A stretch of DNA of 64,000 nucleotides from Piezodorus guildinii (GCA_023052935.1 CM041292.1:93045169-93109168), one strand, 5' to 3'; shown: positions 21,690 to 34,250, counted from the stretch's first letter. Notes: a model not told the origin generated them from the letters alone. Numbers and translations are program-made.

Positions 21690-22055
21690 GGGAATGGGTA
21701 GTTATATTTTATTGTTTTATTTTTTTAAATAAGATAATGATTTTATTTTATTTTGCGGGCAAATGATATGTACGTAGACATAATGATTATTTATTGTATT
21801 TTGTTTTAATTATCTTTTTTTTCTAATCTTTATGATCAGAAGTTACCTATAGATTTTTTTTTTCATTTTTATCTATCTTCTATTTTAGTTTTCTTAATGT
21901 ACTGTTTTAAGTTCTACCCTGAGCCACTAATCCCCACATTTATTTTTCTCTGTTCTGAAGGGGCCCAAAGTTGTATATATGTGGTCTTATAGCACTAATA
22001 TTATTATTGTCCATTGAGACAAATTATGATATATCCGAATAAATAAAAAAAATTG
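21690..22055 (+). mobile_element. Poly(A) LINE 3' tail fragment
   Basis: GTGGTCTTATAGCACTAATA, then TTATTGTCCATTGAGACAAA, TATATCCGAATAAATAAA and poly(A) match the ends at 19090-19165 and 59460-59545. The 5' limit is vague. Confidence 0.65.
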
Positions 22056-22059
22056 AAAA

Positions 22060-24088
22060 TAAGATATAAAGAAATTATTATTAAATTTTTACTACAATAC
22101 CTCTTCCCAAAGAACCAAACAATATGAGAGCTTTTTTTCCCTATCCCCCCTATTTTATACCTCCATGCTTCCTCAGATATTAGCTACTTGAGTTTACCAA
22201 TTAAATTGAGGTGAAAGGTGTTCACAAATCTGAAGGTTTTTTTCCTCTTTTATTTTTCTATTCTTTTTCATTTTTTTCCTTTTAATCTATCTAAATATAA
22301 TATGATAGATGGATTAACGCCAGGTTTATTGTCAGTGATCTAAAAAATATAACACCTTACCTATGGAAGCCATTATGTTCTTTTATCAAATTCTTTGGTT
22401 AGCCAATTGGCGAATCATGAGTATATACATTTTACAGTACCCTTGCTCTAATTGATAAAAGAACTGCAACAAAATATTATAATGACTTTCAACAAAATGC
22501 AAAAATTATTAAATTTATACAACATAATATAAAAACATAAAAGAAAAAATAAAATAAAATATACAGTGTATAATAAAAACAACAACATAAAATAGCATCA
22601 CAATAGAACTTGAATATAACCCTGATAATTAAATCAAATCGAGCAATCTGGTATTGAAAAATTTTAATTTAATTTAAAATGAGTATTGTTTAAGCAAAAC
22701 GTTGGTTAATGATGAATTCATACAATATTTAAAAAAAACTGTAGTGTAGCAAGTTAACTGTCCAATGATGCCTTCTGCTTCATTGCTAATTAAGAGTATA
22801 TCTTTCAAAACAATACTCACAGTGACAGGTAGATTTTCCATTAAAAACAAAATATACAGAGAATAATTTTTTTCGAAGGATTTATTTAATTATGTTTTTT
22901 TTTTTGTCTATCACTTTATTTTGAAAATAATCATCATTAATTAAGAGTGGAACTAAGGTCGTTCTTATCGTATCCTTGTAGAAAAGCATTGGAGTATTTA
23001 TTTTATAAATAAAAAAACCTCCGAAACTGCAGATGATAATACAACTCTAAAAACTGGTCATTTAACAGTGAAAAAAAGTAGAGACAGCCTCCTAAATACC
23101 TCAAAACCCGGATGTTTTAGTGATGGAAATTTTTGAAAAAATTTGCATCAGAAATAAGTTATTAAACAACGGCTCTGTTTGAGTACCATAATTACAGCGG
23201 GTATTGTGTTTCAGTTATGGGCAGGACTGATTTGTCGGCTAGTTACCAAACATGATACAGGCAAAAAAGGCATACAACTTGCAAAAAGAGACCAGTTTTC
23301 TAATCGAATGACTTAATTCGAAATGACTATGGACGGAACGGTTTGTTATACAGGAGAGATCTAACTGGTTAAGTTCCCATGAGACGCCACTAAGTGGTTA
23401 GGGCCATCCTCGTTAGTTGCTAATGTATAGCAAGACGTGAGCGGGAAACTCAAATGTCTTGTTTGTATCCGGCTGGACAGCACGGGTCAAAAATGTCCTT
23501 CGATATTCTTGGTTGGTGAAAGATAATCATAATAGTCTAATGTCTGTAGTATATCTGAAATTGATTTCCTTAAGTATCTACTTCAATTTTTGAAAATACT
23601 GAATATTCTCTGAAAAAACTGAATAAAATTTGCAAGAGTATAGTAATATGATTAGTTACTTATTCAATAGATCTGACCGAATCGTCTATGCAGCATATTA
23701 TGAGATAATCGAATGCATCTATTTATTTCAAATTATTAAAACCTCGACAAGCAGTTATCTTGGTTAGCTTCTTCTGATGTTTGAAATTTTCGTTATTCTC
23801 AGTTCCTTACCTACCTTTCCTTTAGACTTTCGTGAGATCTGACCTCCATCTAGGATTTCCTAGTGCATTACTTCTCAGGTTGCCTGTCAATCATTCCTAG
23901 TTAATGCTCTAACGATTGAATACATTCAATCCTCACGATATGTAAAGCTCGGAGATCAGACTATATGTTGAAGATGTCTCCACTCATGGAATATTTTCGT
24001 CCGATTCATCATGGTGCTTGATAGGAATAGGTCGGATGAAAGATATATAGAAGAAGCTAAAAAGCTTAGTTTTTGATTTTTTTCTTAT
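22060..24088. other. No recognised feature
   Basis: Over 2 kb of AT-rich DNA. I found no frame above about 60 codons and no match to the families listed. Confidence 0.5.
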
Positions 24089-24091
24089 CAA

Positions 24092-24412
24092 AATGGTTGT
24101 ATTCGTTCATTGGCTATGAAAACAGCCTTCTATACCCAGAGTCATGATTTCGAACCTGGCAGATAGCCCTCGGATTTTCTAATAGGTTTAGGGAACCAGA
24201 TGTTTTGGTGTCAATACCACAAAATGTTGCCAACACAGATTTGTCAAATGGTCCAGGTCCAGGCCAAAGCTCTCAAGAACTGACCACACTATTTGTTGTT
24301 ACTCGTTTTAGTTCCCTATCCTAATTTAACCTAGATAGCAAAATTTAGGACTCGCACTGTAGTATCGTTCGATTAGCTTCACTTACATAAAAATTACCTT
24401 TAATGAATAAGC
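24092..24412 (+). mobile_element. SINE-A, diverged full-length copy
   Basis: It has a decayed tRNA-like head (ACAGCCTTCTATACCCAGAG, TTCGAACCTGG), the body block CCCTATCCTAATTTAACC and the end CACTGTAGTATCGTTCGATT. It contains an additional middle segment (CAATACCACAAAATG to CAAGAACTGAC) absent from other copies. Confidence 0.75.
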
Positions 24413-24414
24413 AA

Positions 24415-26315
24415 ATATTTGATCCTGCTTGGCTGTTCGATCAATTACAACGAAAAAAAAAATTAACTTTCTAACTACATAATTATCCTATGGAAAGTCC
24501 AATATTGTTTTTATTTGAATCGTCAGCCTTCTACAGTTTTTTTAAAAGCCTGAAAATATTCCAGTTACTACATCATTAGTATATCCAAGCAATGTCATAA
24601 ATCAAACATGATGTCAGCCAAATTAAGTTTGCAACTTACCGCCACAATTGAAATTGATAACTTAATAACTAATCTGCGGACAAGGATTTCTTTAGCCAAA
24701 AGTGAAAGTATTAACAGCAATTTTTTTTTTTTAATTATTATTATTATAATTTTTTTTTTAAACATGTAGATACGGTTACCAAGGAAAACATTACAAGAGT
24801 TAGATTAAAATATTATAAAACGGTGAAGAAAAGATGAATTGGCTTACCAATTATTATTAATAAATAATTATCTTGAATTAACTCGAAGGTTGTGGAAACA
24901 CATTCGAGTATTAATATTTTCTTTTCAACTCCAGACAAATTTTATAGTTTACAAATACTTCCTTTAAACACTCAAATATATTTAATTAAGCGCATGGACA
25001 TCAATTATTTGTTAATAACTAAATAAAGCATCGAAATATCGGCCGGAATTGATTATGATATAGCGACATCATGACTTCCAGAATCCACGAGCACGAAGAA
25101 GTAAGGGCTATATTAATAGCGAGGAGGTGCACTAATGCTAGCAGTTTAAGTAAACTGCACGGAAGAGGATTGCAACCGCATTATCCTCTCTTCCCAATCA
25201 CGATTCACTTTCTCTCCAGCCGCTGGAGATTATCTGGATCTACCTGGAGGATCTTTAGGACTGTCTTCACGTTCGCAAGATCGGGGCCACTTAGGAGCCC
25301 GGGATCTGTTCGGTAGTTTAGGGATAATGGTTACATAAATACTGAATCGGGCATGGATTAGCGTGGATTGGGTCGGTGAAACTTTTTTTTTTTATTCTCC
25401 TGTTTTAGAAAAGAATTATATTCCATAGATATAGACGGAGTGCTGTTATGAATGACTATATAAGTTGTATTTTTTAACGTACATTTGTGTATATATGCAT
25501 GTGTTTGTCCTTCATTTACATATTTTTAAATTCATTGATAGATTTGGAATATAAGATAAGACCATCTTATCGATATCTGATTTAAACACAGTAAATACTT
25601 CAATGACCACAGCACAACACCATTTATTGCACTAGTACAAATTTTTTTTCCATGTTCTATAAATAATAAAATTAAAAATAAAGATAAATATTAACAATCA
25701 TTACAATCTGCAAATACTAAACCTGTTTTACAAGGATTTGAGATATGTTTAATCAGCAATGACTCCTTTAAACTCTCGGACATTTGTCTAAACAAAGCAA
25801 CCCGTTACAGCCGTCATAATTACTGACTTAATTAATGTCGTAGAATAGTTTATTTGTCAGATAAATATTTACATTTTGTAATTTATTGTCCTTGTTATTT
25901 TGCGCAGGAACACGTGACGCATTCGATCTATTTACGAACATAAGGGGCACTATTTCCCCATTCTATGACACGCGATTTTGACGCCTTTTTGTGAATTGAG
26001 TACGATCAGAAATAATTAATATTTATTTAAATAATCATTCAGTTGAAAAAGGACACTACGTTATCAAATGTAATTTGAATACGGGCGTAATAGTCTAGAT
26101 ATTTATCTTCTTAAAACCTCTCTCCTACATACCAGTAGTTTGAATGATAAAATAAAATATAAAATTAATTAAGTGTCAAATATTACATTGTATCGCTTAT
26201 GATTCACATTTTTTTTTCGGTTCCTTAAATTAAATATGTTATTACCTTATATTGCTTAATTTTTAATCAATAATCTAATACGAATAAGATTTTCTAATAC
26301 AGAAATAATTAAATT
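24415..26315. other. Intergenic DNA with a GC-richer patch at 25060-25320
   Basis: Most is AT-rich and featureless. At 25071 an ATG opens an 81-codon frame (MTSRIHEHEEVRAILIARR) in a GC-richer stretch. There is a possible donor (GAAGAAGTAAGG) ten codons in. I do not recognise it and could not find a matching second exon. Confidence 0.35.
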
Positions 26316-26319
26316 GAAT

Positions 26320-27238
26320 TTCTATAGAAACATGTGCTTTATTAAAAAATCTATTATATTATTATCTAAAATAATCAGATTTATCGGCTTTTCATCACTG
26401 TGTATTAACTTTTACAAGTTTGTTCATTAGATATTAGGGGTACTCACTATGTTTGCTATAGCATGCTATTTGTGCTATTGTGCTAAACCCATCAATTTTA
26501 TACAGGAAATAACTATAGAAACTCGACGGGTTTAGCAAAATAACACAAATAGCATGCTATAGCAAACGTTGTGAGTACCCCTAATATTTATTCTAAAAGC
26601 TTTAGCTTTCCAACGGTATATTATACGTGTATATTACTGTTGCTATGTTCAAAATAAAAAAAATTGCATTAAAAAAATTTGTTTTCAGTTTTCTCGTTTA
26701 GTTAGATATTGAATTCGTTCAACTTATATATTTATGTGTTTTTCATCGGTCGTAACAAAATATTGTATTTATTTTTACAAAATCTACAAAATTAAAGGTA
26801 CTTTACAAGAAAAAAATGTAAAATATCGGCATTTAAGCCCTGTCAGACCATTTTAATCAGAATGAAGACTACATGATATTAGAGCCCATTAAATTCTACA
26901 TCGATATAGCGAGTTTAATCAAAATCGTCTTAACCGATTTCGAGAAAATCGAAAAAAGGTGCAATATTCATGGTATAAAGTGGATCTTCTGGTAAGCTCA
27001 TATTACTGAAAAAGGTTTTGTAACGTCTCGGGCGCATATTTGTCTTAAATATCAAATTTCAGTTTCTTAGGACTTACCGTTTCCGGCCGGGAGTTACCAT
27101 ACACACACACACAGACCTTTTTGCGGGACTTGGTTATTTGTACCCAGGGGACCCTAAAACGTGTATTCCCGTTGAAAACTGGAATTCGAAAATTTTCACG
27201 ATCGCATTACTTTCCCTTACTATATATAGTAAGTGAAA
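26320..27238 (+). repeat. F1 repeat, 5'-truncated, interrupted by a MITE
   Basis: It contains AAACATGTGCTTTATTAAAA, the F1 middle blocks, CACACACACACAGACC and the 3' end TTACTATATATAGTAAGTGA. The insert at 26435-26583 separates TTCATTAGATAT from TTATTCTAAAAGC. Most other blocks are well kept. Confidence 0.88.
26435..26583. mobile_element. Palindromic MITE, 149 bp, nested in F1
   Basis: TAGGGGTACTCACTATGTTT at the left mirrors AAACGTTGTGAGTACCCCTA at the right. Arms of about 57 bp (including GCTATAGCATGCTATTTGTG) surround a loop of about 33 bp. Arm identity is high, with only a few mismatches. The short TAGGGGTACTCA end resembles some hAT-type MITEs. Because flanking bases (ATAT) extend the symmetry, the exact target duplication cannot be fixed. 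Confidence 0.9.
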
Positions 27239-27399
27239 GCAAAAATATTTGAAGTTGATTTTAATCAAAATGTGATTTCATTTTCTTAGAAACATATGAT
27301 TTGTATTAAATAATGTCATGATGTTAAATTGTTAATCAGTAATAAGTTTATTCTCTATTCGTCACTTTATGTTACCTTCATCAATTCTATTAAGATGAA

Positions 27400-27948
27400 A
27401 TGGTTAATCTTTTGGAATGTACAAAATTAAAGGTAGTTTAGGGAAAGAAAATTGAAAATATCGGTATTTAAAGCCCTGTCAGACTATTTCAATCAGAATA
27501 AAATCTACATAATATTAAAGGCCATTAAATTTTAGATCTATAATTTAAATCGTTAGAGCCGTCAATGAGAAAATCGTAATAAGGTGCAAATGCATGTTGT
27601 AGGTGTCTTTGTAATATAGTTTATTGTTAAATAAATATTCCACCGAAACTTAGTACAATACTTTTTTACTGGGTACAAAGTAGCTATTCTCGTTAGCCGA
27701 TTTTGATGAAAAAGTTGTTGTAACATCTCGGGCATATAGTTGTCACAAATATGAAATTTCATATTCGTACACCTTTTCTTTTTCGTGCTCGACTTACCAT
27801 AAACATACAGTCACACACACACACGTTTTTGCGGGACTTGGTTATTTAGACTCAGGGACCTTAAAACGTGAATATCCGTTGAAAACCTGAATTTAAAAAT
27901 TTCACGATCGCAATACTTCCATTTACTATATATAGGTAAGTGAAAATA
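27400..27948 (+). repeat. F1 repeat, 3' two thirds
   Basis: It starts at the TACAAAATTAAAGGTA block and runs to CTATATATAGGTAAGTGAAA. It includes an extra segment of about 70 bp (27611-27680) absent from other F1 copies, which is also found inverted at 28170-28229. Confidence 0.8.
27607..27665. repeat. Inverted repeat arm, left
   Basis: This 59-bp arm (CTTTGTAATATAGTTTATTG onward) is repeated in inverted form at 28170-28229 with two mismatches and one indel. It sits inside an F1 copy where the family has no such sequence. Confidence 0.85.
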
Positions 27949-28169
27949 ATAGCTAATCGAGGTTTAATGGCACTATCATCTTATGAATGTAACGAATGTG
28001 ATGGATTTCATTGAAAATCTTTTTCTGCGGCATAAATTTCCAAAAAAAAACACATTTATCAGGGACTACATGATTTACTTTAAAAAAAACGTAAACAAAT
28101 ACAACTTTTATCATTAAAAATCTGGTCCACGTAACAAGAATTTTTAAATGAAGATACATTGTTAAAGTT

Positions 28170-28229
28170 AAAAGTATTGTACTAAGTTTCGGTGGGAATA
28201 TTTATTTAATAAAAAACTATATTACAAAG
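28170..28229. repeat. Inverted repeat arm, right
   Basis: It reads AAAAGTATTGTACTAAGTTT to ACTATATTACAAAG, the reverse complement of 27607-27665. The two arms enclose about 500 bp, including the F1 3' end. Confidence 0.85.
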
Positions 28230-28314
28230 AAAACTACAACAATCACTTTATTCTTTGCGTTTTTTTGTTTTGTTTTTCACCCTACTATTTCCACCTATAA
28301 CTATGTACAATAGA

Positions 28315-28440
28315 TTTTAAAAAAGTACTTATACCTTTAGCTGTCTAACGGCATATGTTATACATCTATTTTAATATTCTTATTCTCCGAAAAAAAAATA
28401 ATGACCTAAAAATGTATATCATATTTCCTATTACCCCCTT
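28315..28440 (+). repeat. F1 repeat, short middle fragment
   Basis: AGCTGTCTAACGGCATATGT and the following ATACATCTATTTTAATATTC block match the F1 segment near 46785 and 47610. It is short and diverged. Confidence 0.5.
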
Positions 28441-28533
28441 TTTCATGAATGCTAACAACTAAAACTGCCTAATTATTTTCAATATAATTAATAGTAATTT
28501 AGTCGATCTCGAAAAAGAACGAGGATCGAAACT

Positions 28534-29015
28534 TTTTTGGTTTATTATTTTCAATAATGAATCTTTTATAATCGACCAAAAAAAAAATATTTGTGAGTTT
28601 ACGTTTCAAGATGCGTAGAATACGAATAATATTAAATCACGACATTTTTCCGAAAGTACCTGACCAATGTTTTTTAAATTCGCCACAAATCTACTAGTCT
28701 ATGCAACGATGATCCTAACACCTAGACGTTGATATCAGCTGGTTAGTTTTAAAATAGCGGCCGATTAAAAGGTTTTAGTGACATTCGATAGAGAATTAAA
28801 TTCTTGACAAAATTAAAAATGTAGTATTACAATCTGTCCCAATGGTTAACAGCTAGCTAAGATATTGCGTTTTGAAATCAGCTTTAGTAATATGATATTA
28901 TCCTTTGAATTATTGCTTTTCATATTACTTAATTGCCTATCGACAGCTATGTAAAGAGTTATATTATAATATTTGTATCTGGAAATAATAAACCATTGTG
29001 TAATAATTTGCAGCG
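28534..29015 (+). repeat. Interspersed repeat F4, reference copy
   Basis: It starts TTTTGGTTTATTATTTTCAA and ends with GGAAATAATAAACCATTG, so the ends contain an inverted TGGTTTATTATTT motif. Blocks such as GACGTTGATATCAGCTGGTT and AGATATTGCGTTTTGAAATC recur at 1811-1982, 41271-42110 (-), 44330-44525 (-) and 50690-50850 (-). It is non-coding. It may be a non-autonomous DNA element. Confidence 0.65.
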
Positions 29016-29019
29016 TTTT

Positions 29020-29795
29020 ATATTTATTATGAGTCTGTTTTAAGATCTATTTCTTAGCTGCTCATCATCATCCTCTACTCTTTCATCCCTGCGGTCAACT
29101 ATCCAATGTACTATATACACGTAAATCTTCACATCAATTTATATTCCAGCTCAACTAAAACTTCATATTTACTTTGAACATTTTTAGCCTCATTTAATAC
29201 CAAGACGGAAGATGATTATTGAAAATTTATTGCATTCCAGCTGGTCGAATCGTTGACGACGTGCCTTCGTCCTCCGGAACATCGCTCCCGAAGAGCGTCC
29301 AGGAAGCCTCGAGATCATGGAAGTTCCTACAATAACGTGAGCACCGCCTGACTATTATCGTTCTACATTTATATATTTGACTTTGCTGGAAACCCCCGAA
29401 GATATAAGGTAAGCGAGGACTCCACGTTCGGCACAAGGTACATGATTCACTCCTCGTTCACGACTATCATTCACGATTAGCAAGAGAAAGTAATAAAACA
29501 ACACTATGAACATTCCTCAAAAACAAATTGATTTATAGCTATAAATTCATAGCAATTATTTCTGTTGAATATCTTATTCAGAAATAGGGTTGATTCTCAG
29601 AAAAAAAGTTAACTTTCCAATACGTAGGTTAAAACAGACGTCAAGAAATTTTTTTTAACTCATGGACGTCCTTCGCTGATCTTTAATTCAAGCTAAAATG
29701 TTAGTTTTCATAGAACATCATGGTTGATACCAATCATATTATCTGAATATTGTGTTATTTATTAATTTTATTATAAAGCCATGGTAACTAGAAAA
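29020..29795. other. Intergenic DNA with an exon-like GC-rich island
   Basis: Within 29227-29460 the composition is GC- and CpG-rich. On the minus strand a frame encodes DLEASWTLFGSDVPEDEGTS, then STIRPAGMQ and a TAA at 29229, with a possible acceptor (TTATTGTAG) at 29328. On the plus strand an acceptor-like TTGCATTCCAG (29232-29242) and strong donors (AAC/GTGAGC at 29335, AAG/GTAAGC at 29410) are also seen. It could be an exon on either strand; I cannot choose. Confidence 0.3.
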
Positions 29796-29799
29796 ATGG

Positions 29800-30061
29800 G
29801 AGAGCCCGTGAATGTGTGGCTAGCGTGTTAATCTCTCATGCTAAAGGTTTTGAGTTCGAATCCCATTCCCGGCGGGACTTCTATAACGATGTAATTAAAT
29901 GGGGATGCACTCACAGCCTCTCCCCCGAATATGTGAGGCCCGTCAGCCAAATGGTGACCACTCACAAAATTAAGCGTAGGGACTGAGTGTAATCTCCCAG
30001 GAGATTACACCGCGAGGCCCAGGGCCTACACGGCCTGTCGCGCCACTGGAAGAAGAAGAAG
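29800..30061 (+). mobile_element. SINE-B, second copy, with target-site duplication
   Basis: It has the same head, B box (GAGTTCGAATCCC) and body (ACCGCGAGGCCCAGGGCCTA) as the copy at 15296, with a (GAA)n tail instead of poly(A). Near-identical direct repeats TAGAAAAATGG and TAGAAAAACGG flank it. The A-box region is altered (GTGAATGTGTGGC) and the middle is slightly shorter. Confidence 0.9.
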
Positions 30062-30639
30062 AGCATAGAAAAACGGAAATGCTATTCGTGTTTTAACAGT
30101 CTTCTTCTTCTGTCTTTCTTATGTCCTCCAAGGCAGATCATATGTAAATATTATGGGCTGCCATCCTCCTCACCTTTACATAAGGATCCACAATTCCAAT
30201 TCCACATAGATAATGTTGCAGATAGTAAAATCCCGCCAGCAGAGACCATGATGTTGGACTACTACGTTAGCGGCTGCAGTAATCGTTCGGTTCTACTTTT
30301 GTTTATTCGTTGAGTATGTGAGGTTTGAATAGCAGAGTATTTAAGCCTCGGACGCGAAAACTTCTACCCAGACATTCATAAAAACAATATATTTTAGTTT
30401 ACAAGGTGGAAATATAAATGACTTAGTGTGGAACTCTAACCCACTAAAACCACTTTCTGCAACAACTGAGCTGGCCCAACAAGCTGCTCTTCTTTCATAA
30501 CATCGGTCACTGTTTGAGGTTCCTATAGTCTGTATATAGTGTTAATATAAAATATAAAAATAAACTGTTCTCACCTAAAACCCGAAAAATTTCAAATAAA
30601 ATTATAATATAAAAAGGTCGATAATTTAAATTATTGTAT

Positions 30640-30642
<3 letters not shown>

Positions 30643-30722
<80 letters not shown>
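30643..30722. repeat. Compound (CT)n(TA)n microsatellite
   Basis: About 19 CT units are followed directly by about 21 TA units. Confidence 0.95.
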
Positions 30723-30728
<6 letters not shown>

Positions 30729-31881
30729 TTACTTATATACTTAAAACCAGAATACGACGAACACGTTTAAAGTATCCTATGAAGTATTTTTTTAATTTAT
30801 CAAGATTTGCTAATGAACATAGTCATCTTGCAGTCTCGATTGAATTATGACCCATCACTACGTTTCTGTAATCAATTACTTATGTAATTGATTATTGATA
30901 TCACGTGATATTTATCAAATATTGATAAATTAATTAATACACTCGGAAGCAACTCATTCCTCTTTTTATTCTCAAGCGTCTTAAGTCTTCCTTTTTCTTG
31001 TCCCTTTAGATATCGTATTGTTGATTTTTAATTTCATATTTTTTCTTTAATAGTCTGGGGATGTCTATTTTTCTTTTTTTATGCCTGTTTTTGTGGTGTA
31101 TATATATTTGAACCTTATCTCAGAAGTTCACACTTAAATGTCGTCTTTTGTCCTAATCTTACACTAGATATATATTATTTTTTATAGTGAATGAAATGTC
31201 GAAGTGAAAGAAGATAATTCCTCATTAAATATTATTGAAGTTGTATACAAGTTCTAGTACTTGACACTCCCTGTCATTTTTATCATGTAAGTCAAAGTAT
31301 ATTTTGTAAACTTATACATATTAATTATTATTTATATAATAAAAGGAAATAAGTAACAAATTGTCTATGATTTATGTAGGGTTTTTTTATTCTCAAAATG
31401 TTTCAAGAATTATCTAATATAGCTTTCTAAAATGTACTATGTTTAAAAATTTAATCATAGTAAAAGAAATTTCTGAAATCATGTATACAAATTGTCATAT
31501 TGTAAATATTTAAAATTAATATTTTCAATTTGTTTAAAAATATTTATTTAAAAAAAAACATATTCCTCTGTGCCCACTAGTGTTAACTATTGGAAAAAAA
31601 TTACTTTTTACCGAACCTGTAGCGTAAATCTAATCAGCCAACAATCAAAGTACTTGGTAATGCAAATTGAATAATGTATTAGATACTAATTCAACGCTCA
31701 AGTAGAAATCGGTAGGATGATTTCCAAATTTTTGTCATTTTTACCAACTTGTTCTCGAGTGTTCTACAAAAGAACATTACAATCAGAAGTTTCCAACAGA
31801 GAATAAAGTTTTTTATTTGTTTTTATTTATTTATTTTTTGTGAGATTGTAAACACAATGTTTTTCGTCAGGAACACATAGA

Positions 31882-31887
<6 letters not shown>

Positions 31888-31948
<61 letters not shown>

Positions 31949-31955
31949 TATATAT
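31888..31955. repeat. (TA)n microsatellite
   Basis: About 30 TA units with one interruption (AATTA) near the right end. Confidence 0.95.
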
Positions 31956-31989
31956 ATTGTTTGATCAGTTCTCGACTGTTGATAATTTA

Positions 31990-33120
31990 AGTTTCTATTG
32001 TTCTTAGGTTTCAGTCAATGAATAAACAATTTTATTTATGTGACGTTTCGAGAATTTATTGTTCTCATAATCATGCCTTAACAGTGGAAAAACAAAAAAC
32101 AGAACATTAATATTATTATAGAATAATTAATATATGATGTTATTGTTAGAGATATAGAAAAGAATTCATTGAACAACGAATACTCCTTCAGTAGGTAAAT
32201 AGATATTTCAATTAGAATTTACAATAAAGATATTATTAGAAATTTACTTACAATTTTAGACAAAATAGTGTCTTAAATAGACATATGTGTAGACCACAAA
32301 CTTTGAAAGAACACTGAAGCAAAGATACAAAGTAATAGATCAGGTATGGAGGATTTTCCAGGATTTAGGATGATGTTAGGAGTCTGGGGTTTTCTCCTAT
32401 TGTTGATTTGTTTTCGTTTTATTTTGTATTACTATTATTATTAATAGTTTATTGTTTTTATTTTAAAAAGTGTTTATTAAAATTGAGTAACATGCATTAA
32501 GATTTTGGGCATCCGATTTTTTATTAATGGCGCGATTTTTATTTTTTTTTCTAAGGTAAATTTCTTTAAAATTTCGTTTAAAGCTGTTTTTTTTCATAAA
32601 GAGTAATTTTGGGTCAGTGAAATTTGAATGAATGTCCTGTTTTTCGTATGAGTAGTAGGTACGGTTTACTAGTTTTTTTTTTTATATTGAAGTGCAGCTA
32701 TATTTGTACTGGTATATATTCACAATGAGAACAACACAAGAAGATACTACACTATCCCATCCCACTACCCACACTTTCCGGAAAACTTGCTAAAGCACTT
32801 AACATTAACTGAAATAATAGTGATTCTGCCATTACTTACAAAAAATAAATACTTTATCAAAATTATTCACAAAAACTAAAAATTCCGACAAATTAGACCT
32901 TACATCAAATGTTGTATACGAAATTCCTTGTGAAGACAAATGCGAAAAGTCTTATTTTGGAACATCTGAACAATATTTAAAAAGGAGAGTATACCAATAT
33001 TCTATAGAACCAGAACAGGCGTGTGGGTGGGTGGACGTAGAAGAAAATAACTCAAAGCCGGTCAAGTATTTCTCCCTCCCTCCTCCCCTGACCAAAAAAA
33101 AAGTAGTCATTTCATTGAAT
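31990..33120 (+). mobile_element. Penelope-like element remnant
   Basis: A decayed C-terminal region of a Penelope-like protein is followed by the start of its GIY-YIG endonuclease (see next entry). At 32041-32075 the minus strand carries a GAGAA..TTCTC stem followed by CGAAAC. This resembles the hammerhead ribozyme motif found in Penelope-like terminal repeats, but its CUGAUGA box is mutated. Boundaries are uncertain. Confidence 0.6.
32755..33000 (+). pseudogene. Penelope-like protein: linker and GIY-YIG endonuclease start
   Basis: In one frame, PLPTLSGKLAKALNIN is followed by two stops. In a second frame KLFTKTKNSDKLDLTSNVVY continues EIPCEDKCEKSYFGTSEQYL. The VVYEIPC..C...SYFG pattern is the GVYxIPCxxC..xYxGxT signature that opens the GIY-YIG nuclease of Penelope-like elements. 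Two frame breaks and loss of the rest of the domain make it a pseudogene. The frame stays open after 33000 but no longer looks like the family. Confidence 0.65.
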
Positions 33121-33124
33121 TGAA

Positions 33125-34250
33125 ACTCAATGTATTCATGTTTATATTTATTCCATTTGGATTTTGAAGAAAACAACGATACGGTTATAAACCTTTGTAC
33201 AACATCAAACCATTTGCAGTCTTTCTGTATAATATTTGTAAAAAATTATATACCTAAATTTAGGAAACGAAATAAGTGGCTCATTAATTAATTTTCATAA
33301 ACTCTCGGTAACAAACGCTGATACTTAGTTTGTTTAGTCGTAATTGTCACGCACTTCACTGTATTGCCAATAAATAATAATATATTTATATTTATATTTT
33401 GTTATAACATATTTTTATTCAATATTGGTTTCTTTGTTTTATATTTTCTGGATATAGAAAATAATCATTTCTTCCCACCTCATATTATCGTAATAAGTTT
33501 CAACCATAGGTATCTGTCCGTATATTATTCGAAAATAACCGTGTTTATTGTTGCTTATAGTTGTGTTTCCTATTGTAGTTACGTCAGAGATGAGAAAAAA
33601 ACCGATAAACCACATCCGTATCTGCTAAAAGAGCCACAACAGAATCCGCGAGTCCTTCGAGCAAAAACGTGAACAGAGAAGTAAGATATTATGTCATCAA
33701 TAATACTCACCAATATAATAAAATAAAATAAAAATGTAGTTGAAAAAAAAAAAAAAAAGGTCTAGAATAATAGACCCTATCTTCTTTTCAGGTGCTTCAA
33801 GAAATAACATAACATTAGAGGAAGTAAGTTTATGGAACTAAACGATTTTAAGAACGAAAAATTCCTAGTTTGTTATGGAACCATAACCACTCACCTGCTT
33901 CAAAACAAATTGGAACAATATTGAACATATTGGTCAAATTAGAAACAAATAAAAATAAATAAACTAAATAATTTACTGACTTTTTTTATTAAGTACACAT
34001 TGATCATCATTAGGTTTAGGAACAAAAAGGCTGTCCAATGGAGGAAGGGATTGATTTTCAAAGAAGTGTCCCGCTTGTGTGAAGTGCAAGACTTTAGAAT
34101 ATTAGGTGCACGCATAGGATATATTATTATTCCGAATTTTAAAAGACATTCTTTAATTGCTTTATTAAATAATCCTTGATCATACTATCAATATAGTATT
34201 AGAAATACATATGGCCTTCGTGGGGGTGAAATCAGATTATGAGACAAATG
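33125..34250. other. No recognised feature
   Basis: AT-rich. The 102-codon frame at 33364-33672 is Phe/Ile-rich in the AT-rich part, which fits translated AT-rich DNA. I see no domain in it. Confidence 0.45.

Larger units (their letters stand above)
30070..31985. other. No recognised gene; two microsatellites
   Basis: AT-rich DNA with a (CT)n(TA)n tract at 30643-30722 and a (TA)n tract at 31888-31955. No other structure is supported. Confidence 0.6.

Noticed and set aside
32043..32075. Active hammerhead ribozyme
   Set aside because: The stem and GAAAC are present, but the CUGAUGA box is altered at two positions expected to be essential.
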